A DNA stretch of 22,426 nt, taken from CAYNGH01 sp964396845 (GTDB lineage Bacteria > Vulcanimicrobiota > JAJTBE01 > CAYNGH01). Below, piece by piece: positions 1 through 7,553 of the stretch. A program made the position numbers and the translations under genes. The DNA lies in contig CAYNGH010000041.1 in assembly GCA_964396845.1 (NCBI GenBank), positions 1 to 22,426 on the forward strand. Direction: 5' to 3'. The notes beneath the pieces were generated by a model that had not been told where the DNA came from, did not search any database, and saw only the letters and a list, made by a program, of their open reading frames with translations. Each line of letters opens with the position of its first letter. Positions within the stretch are counted from its first letter, which is position 1.

Positions 1-22
1 AAATTTATAACCGGGGACAAGG

Positions 23-1096
23 CTATGCCCCGACTTTTTCCTTCATTTCCTGGTTGATCTTCTTGATCTCATCCACCAGATCATCAACGGTGGGAGTCAT
101 GCCTCCGGTGCGACCATGGAAATGAACGGGAAGCCGTCCATTGTTAACGAGCTTTACATCCTCGATCATCTGGCCCACGGAAAGCTCCACCACCAGGATT
201 TCCCGAACCTTGTCGATGTACCCCGTCAGCTTGTCCGAGGGGAAAGGCCACAGGGATACAGGCCGGAAAAGACCCACACGGATTCCCATCTCTCTGGCTG
301 TTCGGACTGCAGACTTGCATATTCGGGAGGCGGAACCATAAGACACTATCATAATTTCAGCATCATCCATCTTGAAGGATTCGCTTTGTTGTTCCCTGGC
401 GGTAATATTCTTGTACAAATCCTGAAGCATATGGTTGTGGGCTTCCATGTCCCGGGGATCGATGTGAATTGAAGTGATGGCGTTCATAGGTCTGCCGGCG
501 CATCCCGTGGCGGCCCAGGGCTTTTCAACCATGGTTGGGGTATATTCCCCCATATCCACCGGCTCCATCATCTGCCCCAGCATGCCGTCGATGAGTATCA
601 TTGCCGGAGTCTTGTATTTATCCGCCAGATCAAAGGCCAGGCGAACCAGGTCCACAATCTCCTGAACAGAGTTGGGAGCAAGAACAATCAGCCGGTAATC
701 GCCATGGCCTCCGCCCTTTACCGCCTGGTGATAATCCGCCTGGGAAGGCTGGATAGTCCCCAGACCAGGGCCGGCACGCATCACATTGCATACCACCGCG
801 GGCAGTCGGGCGCAGGCGAGATATGATACGCCTTCCATTTTGAGGCTCACCCCGGGACTCGATGAACTGGTCATCACCCGGGCACCTGCTGAAGATGCGC
901 CATAAACCATGTTGATGGCGGAAACTTCACTCTCCGCCTGGAGAAATACTCCCCCTACCTTGGGCATCCGCTTTGCAAGATATGCCGGCAGCTCCGACTG
1001 GGGAGTGATGGGATAGCCAAAGAAATGACGACAGCCGGCAGATATGGCCGCCTCACCTATGGCTTCGTTACCTTTCATTAAAATCTTTTCAGCCAA
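23..1096 (-). CDS. vorB: 2-oxoacid:ferredoxin oxidoreductase, alpha subunit (VorB/KorA type)
   Basis: This is the TPP-site alpha subunit of a cytoplasmic ketoacid:ferredoxin oxidoreductase. The complex oxidatively decarboxylates a 2-oxoacid (branched-chain or 2-oxoglutarate class) to an acyl-CoA and reduces ferredoxin. Family hallmarks are visible: GYPITPQSEL at residues 27-36, the ESEVSA glutamate stretch near 55-60, SSSPGVSLKMEG at 78-89 and the GPGLGTIQPSQAD block at 109-121. At 357 residues it matches the usual length of about 350. The start is TTG at 1096, preceded by an AGGAAGGG ribosome site. The ferredoxin subunit lies 32 bases upstream in the same operon, and the beta and gamma subunits are expected beyond the left edge. 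The exact substrate (3-methyl-2-oxobutanoate or 2-oxoglutarate) cannot be decided from sequence alone. The VorB name is by similarity. Confidence 0.92.
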   Translation of the reverse strand: MAEKILMKGNEAIGEAAISAGCRHFFGYPITPQSELPAYLAKRMPKVGGVFLQAESEVSAINMVYGASSAGARVMTSSSSPGVSLKMEGVSYLACARLPAVVCNVMRAGPGLGTIQPSQADYHQAVKGGGHGDYRLIVLAPNSVQEIVDLVRLAFDLADKYKTPAMILIDGMLGQMMEPVDMGEYTPTMVEKPWAATGCAGRPMNAITSIHIDPRDMEAHNHMLQDLYKNITAREQQSESFKMDDAEIMIVSYGSASRICKSAVRTAREMGIRVGLFRPVSLWPFPSDKLTGYIDKVREILVVELSVGQMIEDVKLVNNGRLPVHFHGRTGGMTPTVDDLVDEIKKINQEMKEKVGA

Positions 1097-1128
1097 AACA
1101 ATCCCTTCCTTTTGGTAAAATTTCTCGT

Positions 1129-1359
1129 TTATGCGCTCCGGGCGCTGGTGTCATCTTCCTTGTAAACTGATATGGCCACATCAGGACACATTCGGGCACA
1201 GATGGCGCAACCGATGCATCCATCCTTGTCCTTGAGGGTTGCGGGGTAATATCCCCGGGAGTTCAAATGCTGAGCTGTCCCGATTACCTGCTTGGGACAG
1301 AAGTTGATGCAAAGACCGCAGCCCTTGCACCGTTCCTCGTTAACGACAATCCAGGGCAC
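1129..1359 (-). CDS. vorD: 2x[4Fe-4S] ferredoxin subunit of the 2-oxoacid oxidoreductase
   Basis: This is a small ferredoxin (76 residues) with two classical cluster motifs, CKGCGLCINFCP and CIGCAICARMCP. It is the delta-type electron-transfer subunit that accepts electrons from the TPP-containing subunits of VOR/KOR enzymes. I chose the GTG at 1359 over the in-frame GTG at 1389, because the GGAGG site at 1369-1375 is nine bases from the former and lies inside the coding region of the latter. With this start the gene overlaps the end of the upstream P-loop gene by 20 bases, which suggests translational coupling. VorB follows 32 bases downstream. The delta-subunit role comes from motif content plus operon position. 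Confidence 0.9.
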   Translation of the reverse strand: MPWIVVNEERCKGCGLCINFCPKQVIGTAQHLNSRGYYPATLKDKDGCIGCAICARMCPDVAISVYKEDDTSARSA

Positions 1360-2095
1360 TTGGCAGGTCCTCCTTTCCAATATTGACACCGATAGAAGAC
1401 TGTTGCTTCCATACCGGCCTTATAAAAAGCTTCAATGGAAAAATTGGTTCATTCCTGAACTTCTTCGAAGCCTCGTTGAACAGATCCTCCCTGATGCAGT
1501 GGAATTGTATGGGAATCCCGAACTTGTCAGCCAATTGCCGGGCGTTATGCATTTCACCGGCCAGGATTTCCGGAGTGGATTCGTCCATGAGGTTTGTGTT
1601 GTGAATCAATCCCGTAATTGGGAACCCACACACCCTGCCGATGGAATCCAGAAGCTCCCGGCTGTCTTCTTCTCCCCGGGAAAAGGGCCTTCGGCCATTA
1701 TAGACATAAAAAAGATGGACATGCTCCGGAGCAATGCGCCCCCGGTATCTCCCCAGCAATCGCGCTCCCACCGGGTCACCCCCCATATCCACCACCAAGG
1801 GACGGGACGGATCCAGGACATAGCTTTCCATCCGGGCTGAGATGATTGGGAAATCAGCATAACCATAGCGCTCCTCAGGGAGGATCAGCTCCACTGGTTC
1901 GCTTTCAAAATCAACCCGGGTACTCCTCAGCCTGAAACAGGGTTTGACCATGTCAAGATCCATCAGGCCTACGGTCTTTTTTAAATGTCTGGCCCAGCTT
2001 ATGGCATAGTTGATGGCAATCTCCGTCTTGCCTCCCCCCATAGGGCCTACCAGGACAACCTTGGCCCTGTCGAAGGGAATCACTTCAGGCTTCAT
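1340..2095 (-). CDS. P-loop (SIMIBI/ParA-like) NTPase leading the VOR operon
   Basis: This is a 251-residue ATP- or GTP-binding protein of unknown role. It has a glycine-rich Walker A, GPMGGGKT at 17-24, then VGLMDLDMVKP at 42-51, which resembles the second-strand DxD region of MinD/ParA/CobQ-type NTPases. A Walker B-like VVDMGGDP lies at 101-108 and GLIHNTNL at 162-169 could form the base-recognition loop. No membrane segment is visible. The start is the ATG at 2095, eleven bases after GAGGAG at 2107-2112; the in-frame GTG at 2107 overlaps that ribosome site. It overlaps the VOR ferredoxin gene, so it is probably co-translated with the oxidoreductase. A maturation or cluster-assembly role for the complex is inference only. 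It is a confident NTPase but not a recognised named gene. Confidence 0.8.
   Translation of the reverse strand: MKPEVIPFDRAKVVLVGPMGGGKTEIAINYAISWARHLKKTVGLMDLDMVKPCFRLRSTRVDFESEPVELILPEERYGYADFPIISARMESYVLDPSRPLVVDMGGDPVGARLLGRYRGRIAPEHVHLFYVYNGRRPFSRGEEDSRELLDSIGRVCGFPITGLIHNTNLMDESTPEILAGEMHNARQLADKFGIPIQFHCIREDLFNEASKKFRNEPIFPLKLFIRPVWKQQSSIGVNIGKEDLPSALDCR
1369..1376 (-). promoter_or_regulatory. Ribosome binding site deciding the vorD start
   Basis: On the minus strand this reads AAAGGAGG, nine bases before the GTG at 1359. It sits inside the end of the upstream P-loop gene and rules against the longer GTG start at 1389. Confidence 0.7.
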
Positions 2096-2220
2096 TTTTA
2101 ATTGCACTCCTCAAAAAAAAACGAGGTTTGTTAAACCCCTTTCCTTTGTCTGTGTTTTGTTTCTGTAAAAAATCGGTCGTATGGCAGTTTTGATTTTTGT
2201 GGATACCGGAAAGCCGGTTC

Positions 2221-2505
2221 TTACTTGTCCACGGATTCTCTCAGGGCCTTCCCCGGTGTAAATACTGGCACTGTTCTTGCCCTGATATTGATTGGCTTGC
2301 CGGTCCTGGGGTCCCGGCCTTCCCTTGCCTGCCTTCTTCTCTTGGTGAAGCTGCCGAAGGGAATCACCTGAACCTTGACATCATCATCTCCATCCTTGAG
2401 GGTATCAAGAATTACTGTGAAAACCGTATCCACAGCCTGAGCTGCCAGCTTTTTGGTAATCCCCAATCTGCGGGCGACTTCCTCGGAAAGCTCCGCCTTT
2501 GTCAT
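2221..2505 (-). CDS. hup: HU-family nucleoid DNA-binding protein
   Basis: This is a small basic DNA-bending protein (94 residues) of the HU/IHF family, which acts as a dimer to compact and bend chromosomal DNA. The N-terminal helical dimerisation half (TKAELSEEVARRLGITKK) and the beta-arm half are both intact. VIPFGSFTKRRRQAREGRDP, followed by a TGKPI-type arm and VPVFTPGKALRE, is close to the family consensus. The ATG at 2505 is preferred because GGAGG (2514-2518) lies eight bases before it, whereas the upstream in-frame GTG at 2514 is part of that site. It is probably its own transcription unit, with 115 bases before it and 125 bases after it. HU is more likely than IHF because it is single and has canonical HU spacing. 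Confidence 0.95.
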   Translation of the reverse strand: MTKAELSEEVARRLGITKKLAAQAVDTVFTVILDTLKDGDDDVKVQVIPFGSFTKRRRQAREGRDPRTGKPINIRARTVPVFTPGKALRESVDK

Positions 2506-2513
2506 GAAATGCA

Positions 2514-2518
2514 CCTCC
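2514..2518 (-). promoter_or_regulatory. Ribosome binding site deciding the HU start
   Basis: The minus strand reads GGAGG eight bases before the ATG at 2505. An alternative in-frame GTG whose first base is 2514 would use part of this same element, so it is unlikely to be the start. Confidence 0.6.
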
Positions 2519-2621
2519 GTTTTTGATTTGTTTTTTTTAGCTAAACCGGCTTAAAACATCATGATTCTTTAAGTCTTATTTATTTCCTTTTTTCATTGAT
2601 AATTATTATTAAATCAGAGGA

Positions 2622-2888
2622 TCATCGCACTATTATTTGGATACAGCATCTAATTGCCCCCATGGGACATGCCTCTTCACACTGACCGCAACAGACACAG
2701 TCCCCGGCAGGCCCTGTCAGGCGGACTTTTCCCTCAATAATGGACAGAGCCCCGGCAGGGCATGCTTCCCTGCACTTACCGCAACCGTTGCAAAGGTTTA
2801 TGTTTACCAGGGGATAATTTCTGCTCAAGTCTGCCTCCGCTGGAAATATTCTGAGCATACTCCCCTCATATTGCAACTTCAATGACAT
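2622..2888 (-). CDS. 2x[4Fe-4S] ferredoxin-type protein
   Basis: This 88-residue protein has two complete cluster motifs: CNGCGKCREACP at about residues 33-44 and CVCCGQCEEACP at about 64-75. A 30-residue N-terminal extension precedes them. It is expected to be a soluble electron carrier or a small redox subunit. The ATG at 2888 follows a GGGAGG site by seven bases. It is transcribed away from the CDF transporter, and about 115 bases separate it from HU downstream. It is distinct from the VOR-associated ferredoxin, and its partner enzyme is not in the window. Confidence 0.88.
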   Translation of the reverse strand: MSLKLQYEGSMLRIFPAEADLSRNYPLVNINLCNGCGKCREACPAGALSIIEGKVRLTGPAGDCVCCGQCEEACPMGAIRCCIQIIVR

Positions 2889-2928
2889 ATATCACCCTCC
2901 CGGGGTGGCCTGGGAATCCATTAAAATA

Positions 2929-2966
2929 ATTCTCCCCGGTGGGAAAATATCGCCTTGGGGGAGAAT
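2929..2966. promoter_or_regulatory. GC-core dyad and inverted repeat in the divergent ferredoxin/CDF intergenic region
   Basis: The 88-base divergent spacer holds ATTCTCCCC and, about 20 bases later, its exact inverse GGGGAGAAT. The left arm also continues into GGTGGGAAAAT, making a compact dyad with the form ATTCTCCCC-GG-(T)GGGAAAAT. A similar dyad occurs upstream of hslV at about 15876-15894. It could be an operator or a stem-loop. It does not look like a terminator, because no gene ends here. Confidence 0.35.
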
Positions 2967-2976
2967 ATTTATTACC

Positions 2977-3969
2977 GTGAAAATCGAATCAAAAAGCCAG
3001 GTGACATATTTTTCCGTCGGGGTCAATATTCTTCTGACTCTGGGGAAACTTGCCGTGGGGATTGCCACCGGTTCTGCTGCCATTATTTCCGAGGCAGCTC
3101 ATTCAGCATCAGACCTGGTCACATCCCTTATTTCATTGTTTTCCGTGAGGGAAGCAGAAAAACCACCGGATCAGGATCATCCCTATGGCCACGGCAAGTA
3201 TGAGAACTTCGGCTCCTTTGCAGTGGCTCTTATGATTATTGCATCGGGGATATATGTCTGCTCCAGAGCTTTGAGAGAACTGATCTTCGGTGTTCAGATT
3301 CAATCCATCGGCCTGGGAGCAGGAGTGATGCTGGGGGCCGCGGTGGCCAACTACTTCATATCGGCCTTTCTCATAAAAATGGGCAAAAAATTCGATTCTC
3401 CGGCAATCGAAGCCGACGGCTGGCATTCCCGCAGTGATGTATTCACCGCAGGAGGAGTCTTTGTTTCTCTGGTGATTATACATTTTACCGGGTGGTATGC
3501 TCTGGATCCCGCAGTGGCCATCCTCATATCCTGGGTTATTCTGTATGTGGGAGTGCATATCGGCTATGAAGCCTTTTCCGTGCTGGTGGATTCCCGGATC
3601 CCCGTGGAGGCCGAGGAGAAAATCCGCAGGATTATAGAGGCCCGCTGGGAAGACTATATTGAATATCACAGCTTCCGTGCCCGAAAAGCAGGAAGTCAGG
3701 TGGATATGGATCTGCATCTGGTCTTTCCTGATTCTACCTCTCTGGCAGAAGCCCACAAGGTAACCGAAGAACTTGAACGGCAAATCAGTGGGATAATCCC
3801 CGGCACAAGGGTGCTGATTCATATTGAACCCTGTGACAACGGCCAGAATATCCGGGATAATTGCCGTCACCAGGATCCCGATCAGGAGTGTTCTCTGGCA
3901 GATATTCCCCGGAAGTGCGGGTTCAATCGGGATAATGTCACCACCGGCGAGATTGAACGGAAAGTTTGA
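2977..3969 (+). CDS. Cation diffusion facilitator (zinc-type CDF) transporter
   Basis: This is a cytoplasmic-membrane metal:proton antiporter that exports divalent metal. The two metal-site helices carry H-x3-D (EAAHSASD, His42/Asp46 from my start) and H-x3-D (DGWHSRSD, His150/Asp154), the pattern of Zn-transporting CDFs. The family's HPYGHGKYE loop lies at 68-76. About six membrane spans are followed by a cytoplasmic metallochaperone-like domain ending near IHIEP. The GTG at 2977 starts ten residues before the first span, with GGGGGAG upstream at a rather long spacing. A GTG at 2905 would add 24 odd residues and run through the dyad. The C-terminus is unusual: about 45 extra residues with four Cys and one His (CDNGQ...NCRHQ...QECSL...KCGF). 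The substrate assignment is inference. Confidence 0.9.
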   Translation: MKIESKSQVTYFSVGVNILLTLGKLAVGIATGSAAIISEAAHSASDLVTSLISLFSVREAEKPPDQDHPYGHGKYENFGSFAVALMIIASGIYVCSRALRELIFGVQIQSIGLGAGVMLGAAVANYFISAFLIKMGKKFDSPAIEADGWHSRSDVFTAGGVFVSLVIIHFTGWYALDPAVAILISWVILYVGVHIGYEAFSVLVDSRIPVEAEEKIRRIIEARWEDYIEYHSFRARKAGSQVDMDLHLVFPDSTSLAEAHKVTEELERQISGIIPGTRVLIHIEPCDNGQNIRDNCRHQDPDQECSLADIPRKCGFNRDNVTTGEIERKV

Positions 3970-4046
3970 ATTGAGCTACTGGCGCAGGGTTTGGATGGAT
4001 TGCATTGAAAGCATGAACTTGTCATTAATTCTCCGGAGGTCTTTTC

Positions 4047-6125
4047 ATGGCGATAAATCTCATTGAACTCAATGCCCGGCAGATGGTCCACATCTTCAAG
4101 GGCCGGACAGATCGATGTGTTGTGTATTCCAAGGGGAAGGAAGTTGCCGTTGCAACAAAACGCGGTGAATATGAGCTTCTCAACCGCATGGAAGAGCATG
4201 TCACCGGGCAGGTGCGTTGCGCCTTTTATAATATGCAGGATGACAACACCGTCAGCTGGGCGGTGATTAACTTCAACGAAAAGGGGCCCAGCGAAGATGT
4301 AAAAGCTGACTCCCTCCTGCTGGTGCGGGAGCTTCGCAAGCTGGGGTTCCGCAGTGTCCGCCGGGAGAGAACCATGCATCCCGAAGAAGAATATAATGTA
4401 TGGTTTTTCCTCCGTCCCACAGTTCCCGCCAAGAAGGTTCGTCACTTCATTCACCTTGTTATTGACAAACTGGGTCTGCCCAGAAAAACTCCCATAATCC
4501 CTACCGTTGAGATGCTTCCTCCGGGGAGTTTCGGCCAGCATGTGTGGGTGCCTTACTTTAACGGAATCGACAAGTGGCTGGATGACCAGGGAAACAGCTA
4601 TGTCTGCCAGGGGTTAAAATCAGACCAGTCAGTGTTTATTGATGACGAAGGGAATACCATTGAACACTTTATTCTGGAGATTCCCTTCAATGACGAGGGG
4701 GATGTGGACAGGGCCATTGTGGCTCTGGAAGGGGAACTCTCGGATCATTATGTCAGGGGAATCGGCCTTCCTGTGCAGGAAACGGCCTTTGAAAAGCTTC
4801 TTGAAGGCTGTGTTGCATACCGGGCCATGGTTGACAAAATAGAAAATGACGGTATCCTTGATATCGAAGGCCAGGTTCGGATTGGTTCCCTCTTGAGGGG
4901 GCTGGGTCTGGAGAAGCTTATGCAGACCCTTTTGGAAAAGATTCAAGATTACAATCCGGCCCGCTTCGAAAAAGCTCTGGCCAAGTATAACGGCCAGATA
5001 TTCCCTGCCTGCAGTGACCTGAAGACAGCGGGGTTCTGTCCCGCCAACAAAGAATGCTTCATGGTCCGGGTGCCTCTTACCGAAAGGCTCGGATTCTGGG
5101 AATCGGACAAGGGAGGCAAGGCCACCATAGAGCCTAATGTTTCTCCATATGTGTTCAAGGCCATCGGTCAGCAGGAGAAACCCCGCACCGGCGATGAAGA
5201 CCCGGACGATGAATTCCTGGGGGATCCTGCCGCGGTGGCCATGGCTTCCCAGGGGGTTGCCCCGGTAAAGATAGAAGTTATTCCCGCCTCCAAGTTCGCC
5301 CGGGAATTTGCCGAAGGACTCGAAGGGGCCGGGGAGAGAGCATCGGCATTGGCAGTGACGGGATTCAACCCCGGACTGGATATTCTGAACGAAGCCATTG
5401 ATGGTTTGATTCCAGGAATGCTTATATGTCTTTCAGGCTCTCCGGGGGCAGGCAAGACCACTCTTGCAAGACAGGTTCTTGACACTGTAGCGGACAGGGA
5501 GAAAGTTCCCTGCCTTTACATCACATATGATCTTGATGTTTTCACCCTGCACCGCAAATCCATCAGCCGTCTGGCGGGAATCCCAGCAATACAGCTTCTG
5601 GCCGGTAAACTGTCCCCGGAAGAGAAGGCAAAGGTTGACAAGGTGAACGGCTATTTCCAGGAAACCCTGGGGGAGCTGATTCACGTTATGGAAGGGGATC
5701 AGCGAAGCGGAATTCCCCAGCTGGAAAAAGCCCTGGAACAGACAAAGGCCCGGTTTGCCGTGATAGATTTTATTCAGGGAATCCCCGTGGGGACCAACAT
5801 TTCCACCCTGGATCCCGATGAAAGGGCAACCCGGATTCTCAACAATATCAAACAGCTGGCCCGGAAGTATAATGTCTGCATAATGGCGGTGTCCAACGGC
5901 CCCATGACCCGGGGCATCATGTATGGCCCGGATCAGGTCCTTCAGCTTTATTCCCAGTCAAAGCCCGAGAGTGCCTCCAGCGATCGCCAGCCCCTTCCGG
6001 CCATATTGAATGTGGAAAAGAACCGCCATGGAAAAAGCCTGGTATCCATCCAGCTCACATATTTTCCGCCTCGAAACGTGTTCTACGGCGAGAAGAGAAT
6101 CGAATACCGTCCCATCAAGGGCTGA
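4047..6125 (+). CDS. Degenerate AEP primase-like domain fused to a PriL-like four-Cys segment and a DnaB-type ATPase
   Basis: This is a 692-residue fusion. Residues about 20-205 follow the archaeo-eukaryotic primase pattern of TOTE-type primases: HVTGQ at 51-55, WAVINFN at 71-77 where an active enzyme has DxD, EYNVWFFLRPTVPAKK at 115-130 where active enzymes have a His-x-Trp, and MLPPGSFGQ at 156-164. The expected catalytic Asp and His positions are Asn (N75, N77, N117). Residues about 240-345 have four cysteines (C255, C322, C331, C337) in helical context, reminiscent of the PriL or PriCT cluster domain. Residues about 438-690 are a DnaB/RecA SF4 fold: GLIPG at 453-457, Walker A GSPGAGKT at 464-471, Walker B AVIDFIQ at 571-577 and the KNRHG finger at 658-662. 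GGAGG sits seven bases before the ATG. PMM/PGM follows 18 bases downstream. The function is unknown; a replication or repair scaffold-helicase is inferred. Confidence 0.8.
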   Translation: MAINLIELNARQMVHIFKGRTDRCVVYSKGKEVAVATKRGEYELLNRMEEHVTGQVRCAFYNMQDDNTVSWAVINFNEKGPSEDVKADSLLLVRELRKLGFRSVRRERTMHPEEEYNVWFFLRPTVPAKKVRHFIHLVIDKLGLPRKTPIIPTVEMLPPGSFGQHVWVPYFNGIDKWLDDQGNSYVCQGLKSDQSVFIDDEGNTIEHFILEIPFNDEGDVDRAIVALEGELSDHYVRGIGLPVQETAFEKLLEGCVAYRAMVDKIENDGILDIEGQVRIGSLLRGLGLEKLMQTLLEKIQDYNPARFEKALAKYNGQIFPACSDLKTAGFCPANKECFMVRVPLTERLGFWESDKGGKATIEPNVSPYVFKAIGQQEKPRTGDEDPDDEFLGDPAAVAMASQGVAPVKIEVIPASKFAREFAEGLEGAGERASALAVTGFNPGLDILNEAIDGLIPGMLICLSGSPGAGKTTLARQVLDTVADREKVPCLYITYDLDVFTLHRKSISRLAGIPAIQLLAGKLSPEEKAKVDKVNGYFQETLGELIHVMEGDQRSGIPQLEKALEQTKARFAVIDFIQGIPVGTNISTLDPDERATRILNNIKQLARKYNVCIMAVSNGPMTRGIMYGPDQVLQLYSQSKPESASSDRQPLPAILNVEKNRHGKSLVSIQLTYFPPRNVFYGEKRIEYRPIKG

Positions 6126-6143
6126 AGAATTTGGGAGGCATCC

Positions 6144-7541
6144 ATGAACATATCCATAAATGAAAAGATATTCCGCTCCTATGACATCCGGGGACTGGCA
6201 GGAGCCGACCTGGACTTTGACCGGGTGAAGCTCATCGCCATGGGATTTAGCACGTATCTTCAGAGTCACGGCGAAACCAAGGTGATCCTGGGCCGGGACA
6301 ACCGCCCCAGCGGAGAGGAATATCACAGAGCCTTCATTCAGGGACTTGTGGAAACGGGATGTCATGTCATAGACCTGGGCCTTTCCCTGTCCCCTATGGT
6401 CTATTTTGCCCGGCAGTATCTTGGGGTGGACGGAGCATGCATGATCACCGCCAGCCATAATCCCCCCCGGTACAACGGCTTCAAGATGTGCCACGGCCTC
6501 AATGCCATCGTGGAAGAAGAGATCCAGAAGGTTAAAAACATTATTCTTTCGGGAAAATTCCCCCGGGGTGAAGGATCCCTGGAGTCCATGGACATCAGGG
6601 AAGCGTATTACAAAGCCATAACCCAGCGGGTGAAGCTGAAAAAGAGATATAAAATTGTCGCCGACTGCGGTAACGCAACCCCGGGCATGTTTATCCCGGA
6701 GCTTCTTGAAAGACTGGGATGTGAGGTAGTGCCGTTGTTCTGCGAGCTGGATTCGACTTTTCCCAGTCATTTGCCGGATCCCGTGGCAATCGACTTTTAC
6801 GGCCCTCTCCGGGAAAAGGTAAAAGAAACCGGCGCGGACTTCGGCATCATGGTTGACGGCGATGGCGACCGGGTGGGGTTTATCGATGAGTCGGGGCAGA
6901 TCCTTTACGGCGACATAATCCTGACCCTGCTGATTCGGGATATTGTCCCTGACAACCCCGGATGCCGGGTGATTATCGAGATGAAAGATACCCAGCTGGC
7001 ATACGATGAAACCCTGCGCCTGGGCGGTGTGCCCATCTTCTGGAAGACGGGGCATGCCCTGTTGGATGAGAAGGTCCATGAGGAAGGGGCGATCCTGTGC
7101 GGGGAGATGTCGTGTCATTACTGGGTGTGCGATGATTACTACACTTATGACGATTCCATATATGCCCTGGCCCGGGTGCTCAAGATGCTGGATCGCCGGG
7201 GTAAAAGCCTGAGAGAGCTTTACCGGGAACTGCCGAATCTTTACAATACCCCGGAATACCGGGTTGCAGTGAAGACTGATGATCAACAGGCTTTTGTGGA
7301 ACGCCTCCGGGAAGACCTCCGGGATAAATGCACAAGAACCATCGAGATTGACGGCATACGGGGATATTTGGGCGACGGCTGGTTTCTGATCCGGTCTTCC
7401 AATACCCAGCCGGTGATATCAGTGCGGGCAGAAGCCCGGAGTCCCCAGGGTCTGGTAGAAATCAAGGAATTCATCCTGGAGGCTCTTTCCCGGTATCCTC
7501 AAATTGATTTTTCATGGGATCGGCAATATGATGTGGTGTGA
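6144..7541 (+). CDS. manB: Phosphomannomutase/phosphoglucomutase
   Basis: This alpha-D-phosphohexomutase (465 residues, full length) interconverts the 1- and 6-phosphates of mannose or glucose for nucleotide-sugar and glycogen metabolism in the cytoplasm. All four family loops are present: FRSYDIRG near the N-terminus, the phosphoserine loop TASHNP at 102-107 (Ser104), the Mg-binding DGDGDR at 238-243, the sugar-recognition loop GEMSCH at 320-325, and the phosphate-binding RSSNTQP at 417-423. The recognition loop is normally GEMSGH, so the Cys is a minor oddity. The start is ATG with GGGAGG upstream. It sits 18 bases after the primase-like gene and 12 bases before the GH57 gene, probably in one operon. 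The symbol is by family; glucose and mannose specificity cannot be separated here. Confidence 0.93.
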   Translation: MNISINEKIFRSYDIRGLAGADLDFDRVKLIAMGFSTYLQSHGETKVILGRDNRPSGEEYHRAFIQGLVETGCHVIDLGLSLSPMVYFARQYLGVDGACMITASHNPPRYNGFKMCHGLNAIVEEEIQKVKNIILSGKFPRGEGSLESMDIREAYYKAITQRVKLKKRYKIVADCGNATPGMFIPELLERLGCEVVPLFCELDSTFPSHLPDPVAIDFYGPLREKVKETGADFGIMVDGDGDRVGFIDESGQILYGDIILTLLIRDIVPDNPGCRVIIEMKDTQLAYDETLRLGGVPIFWKTGHALLDEKVHEEGAILCGEMSCHYWVCDDYYTYDDSIYALARVLKMLDRRGKSLRELYRELPNLYNTPEYRVAVKTDDQQAFVERLREDLRDKCTRTIEIDGIRGYLGDGWFLIRSSNTQPVISVRAEARSPQGLVEIKEFILEALSRYPQIDFSWDRQYDVV

Positions 7542-7553
7542 GGTGACGGATAA

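Noticed and set aside
1669..1690. TTTTCCCGGGGAGAA-like match to the dyad inside the P-loop gene
   Set aside because: It is produced by the codons for Phe-Ser-Arg-Gly-Glu. A similar string in topA has the same cause.
2205..2218. ACCGG-AAAG-CCGGT hairpin just after the HU gene, as a terminator
   Set aside because: There is no T tract after the short stem in the minus direction, so it is too weak to list as a terminator.
2905..2976. Longer GTG start for the CDF transporter
   Set aside because: No ribosome site; it adds 24 residues absent from the usual family N-terminus and would place the dyad inside coding sequence.
5958..7286. Minus-strand 442-codon open frame
   Set aside because: It lies antisense to the phosphomannomutase gene, which has every family motif. 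The antisense product has no recognisable domain.
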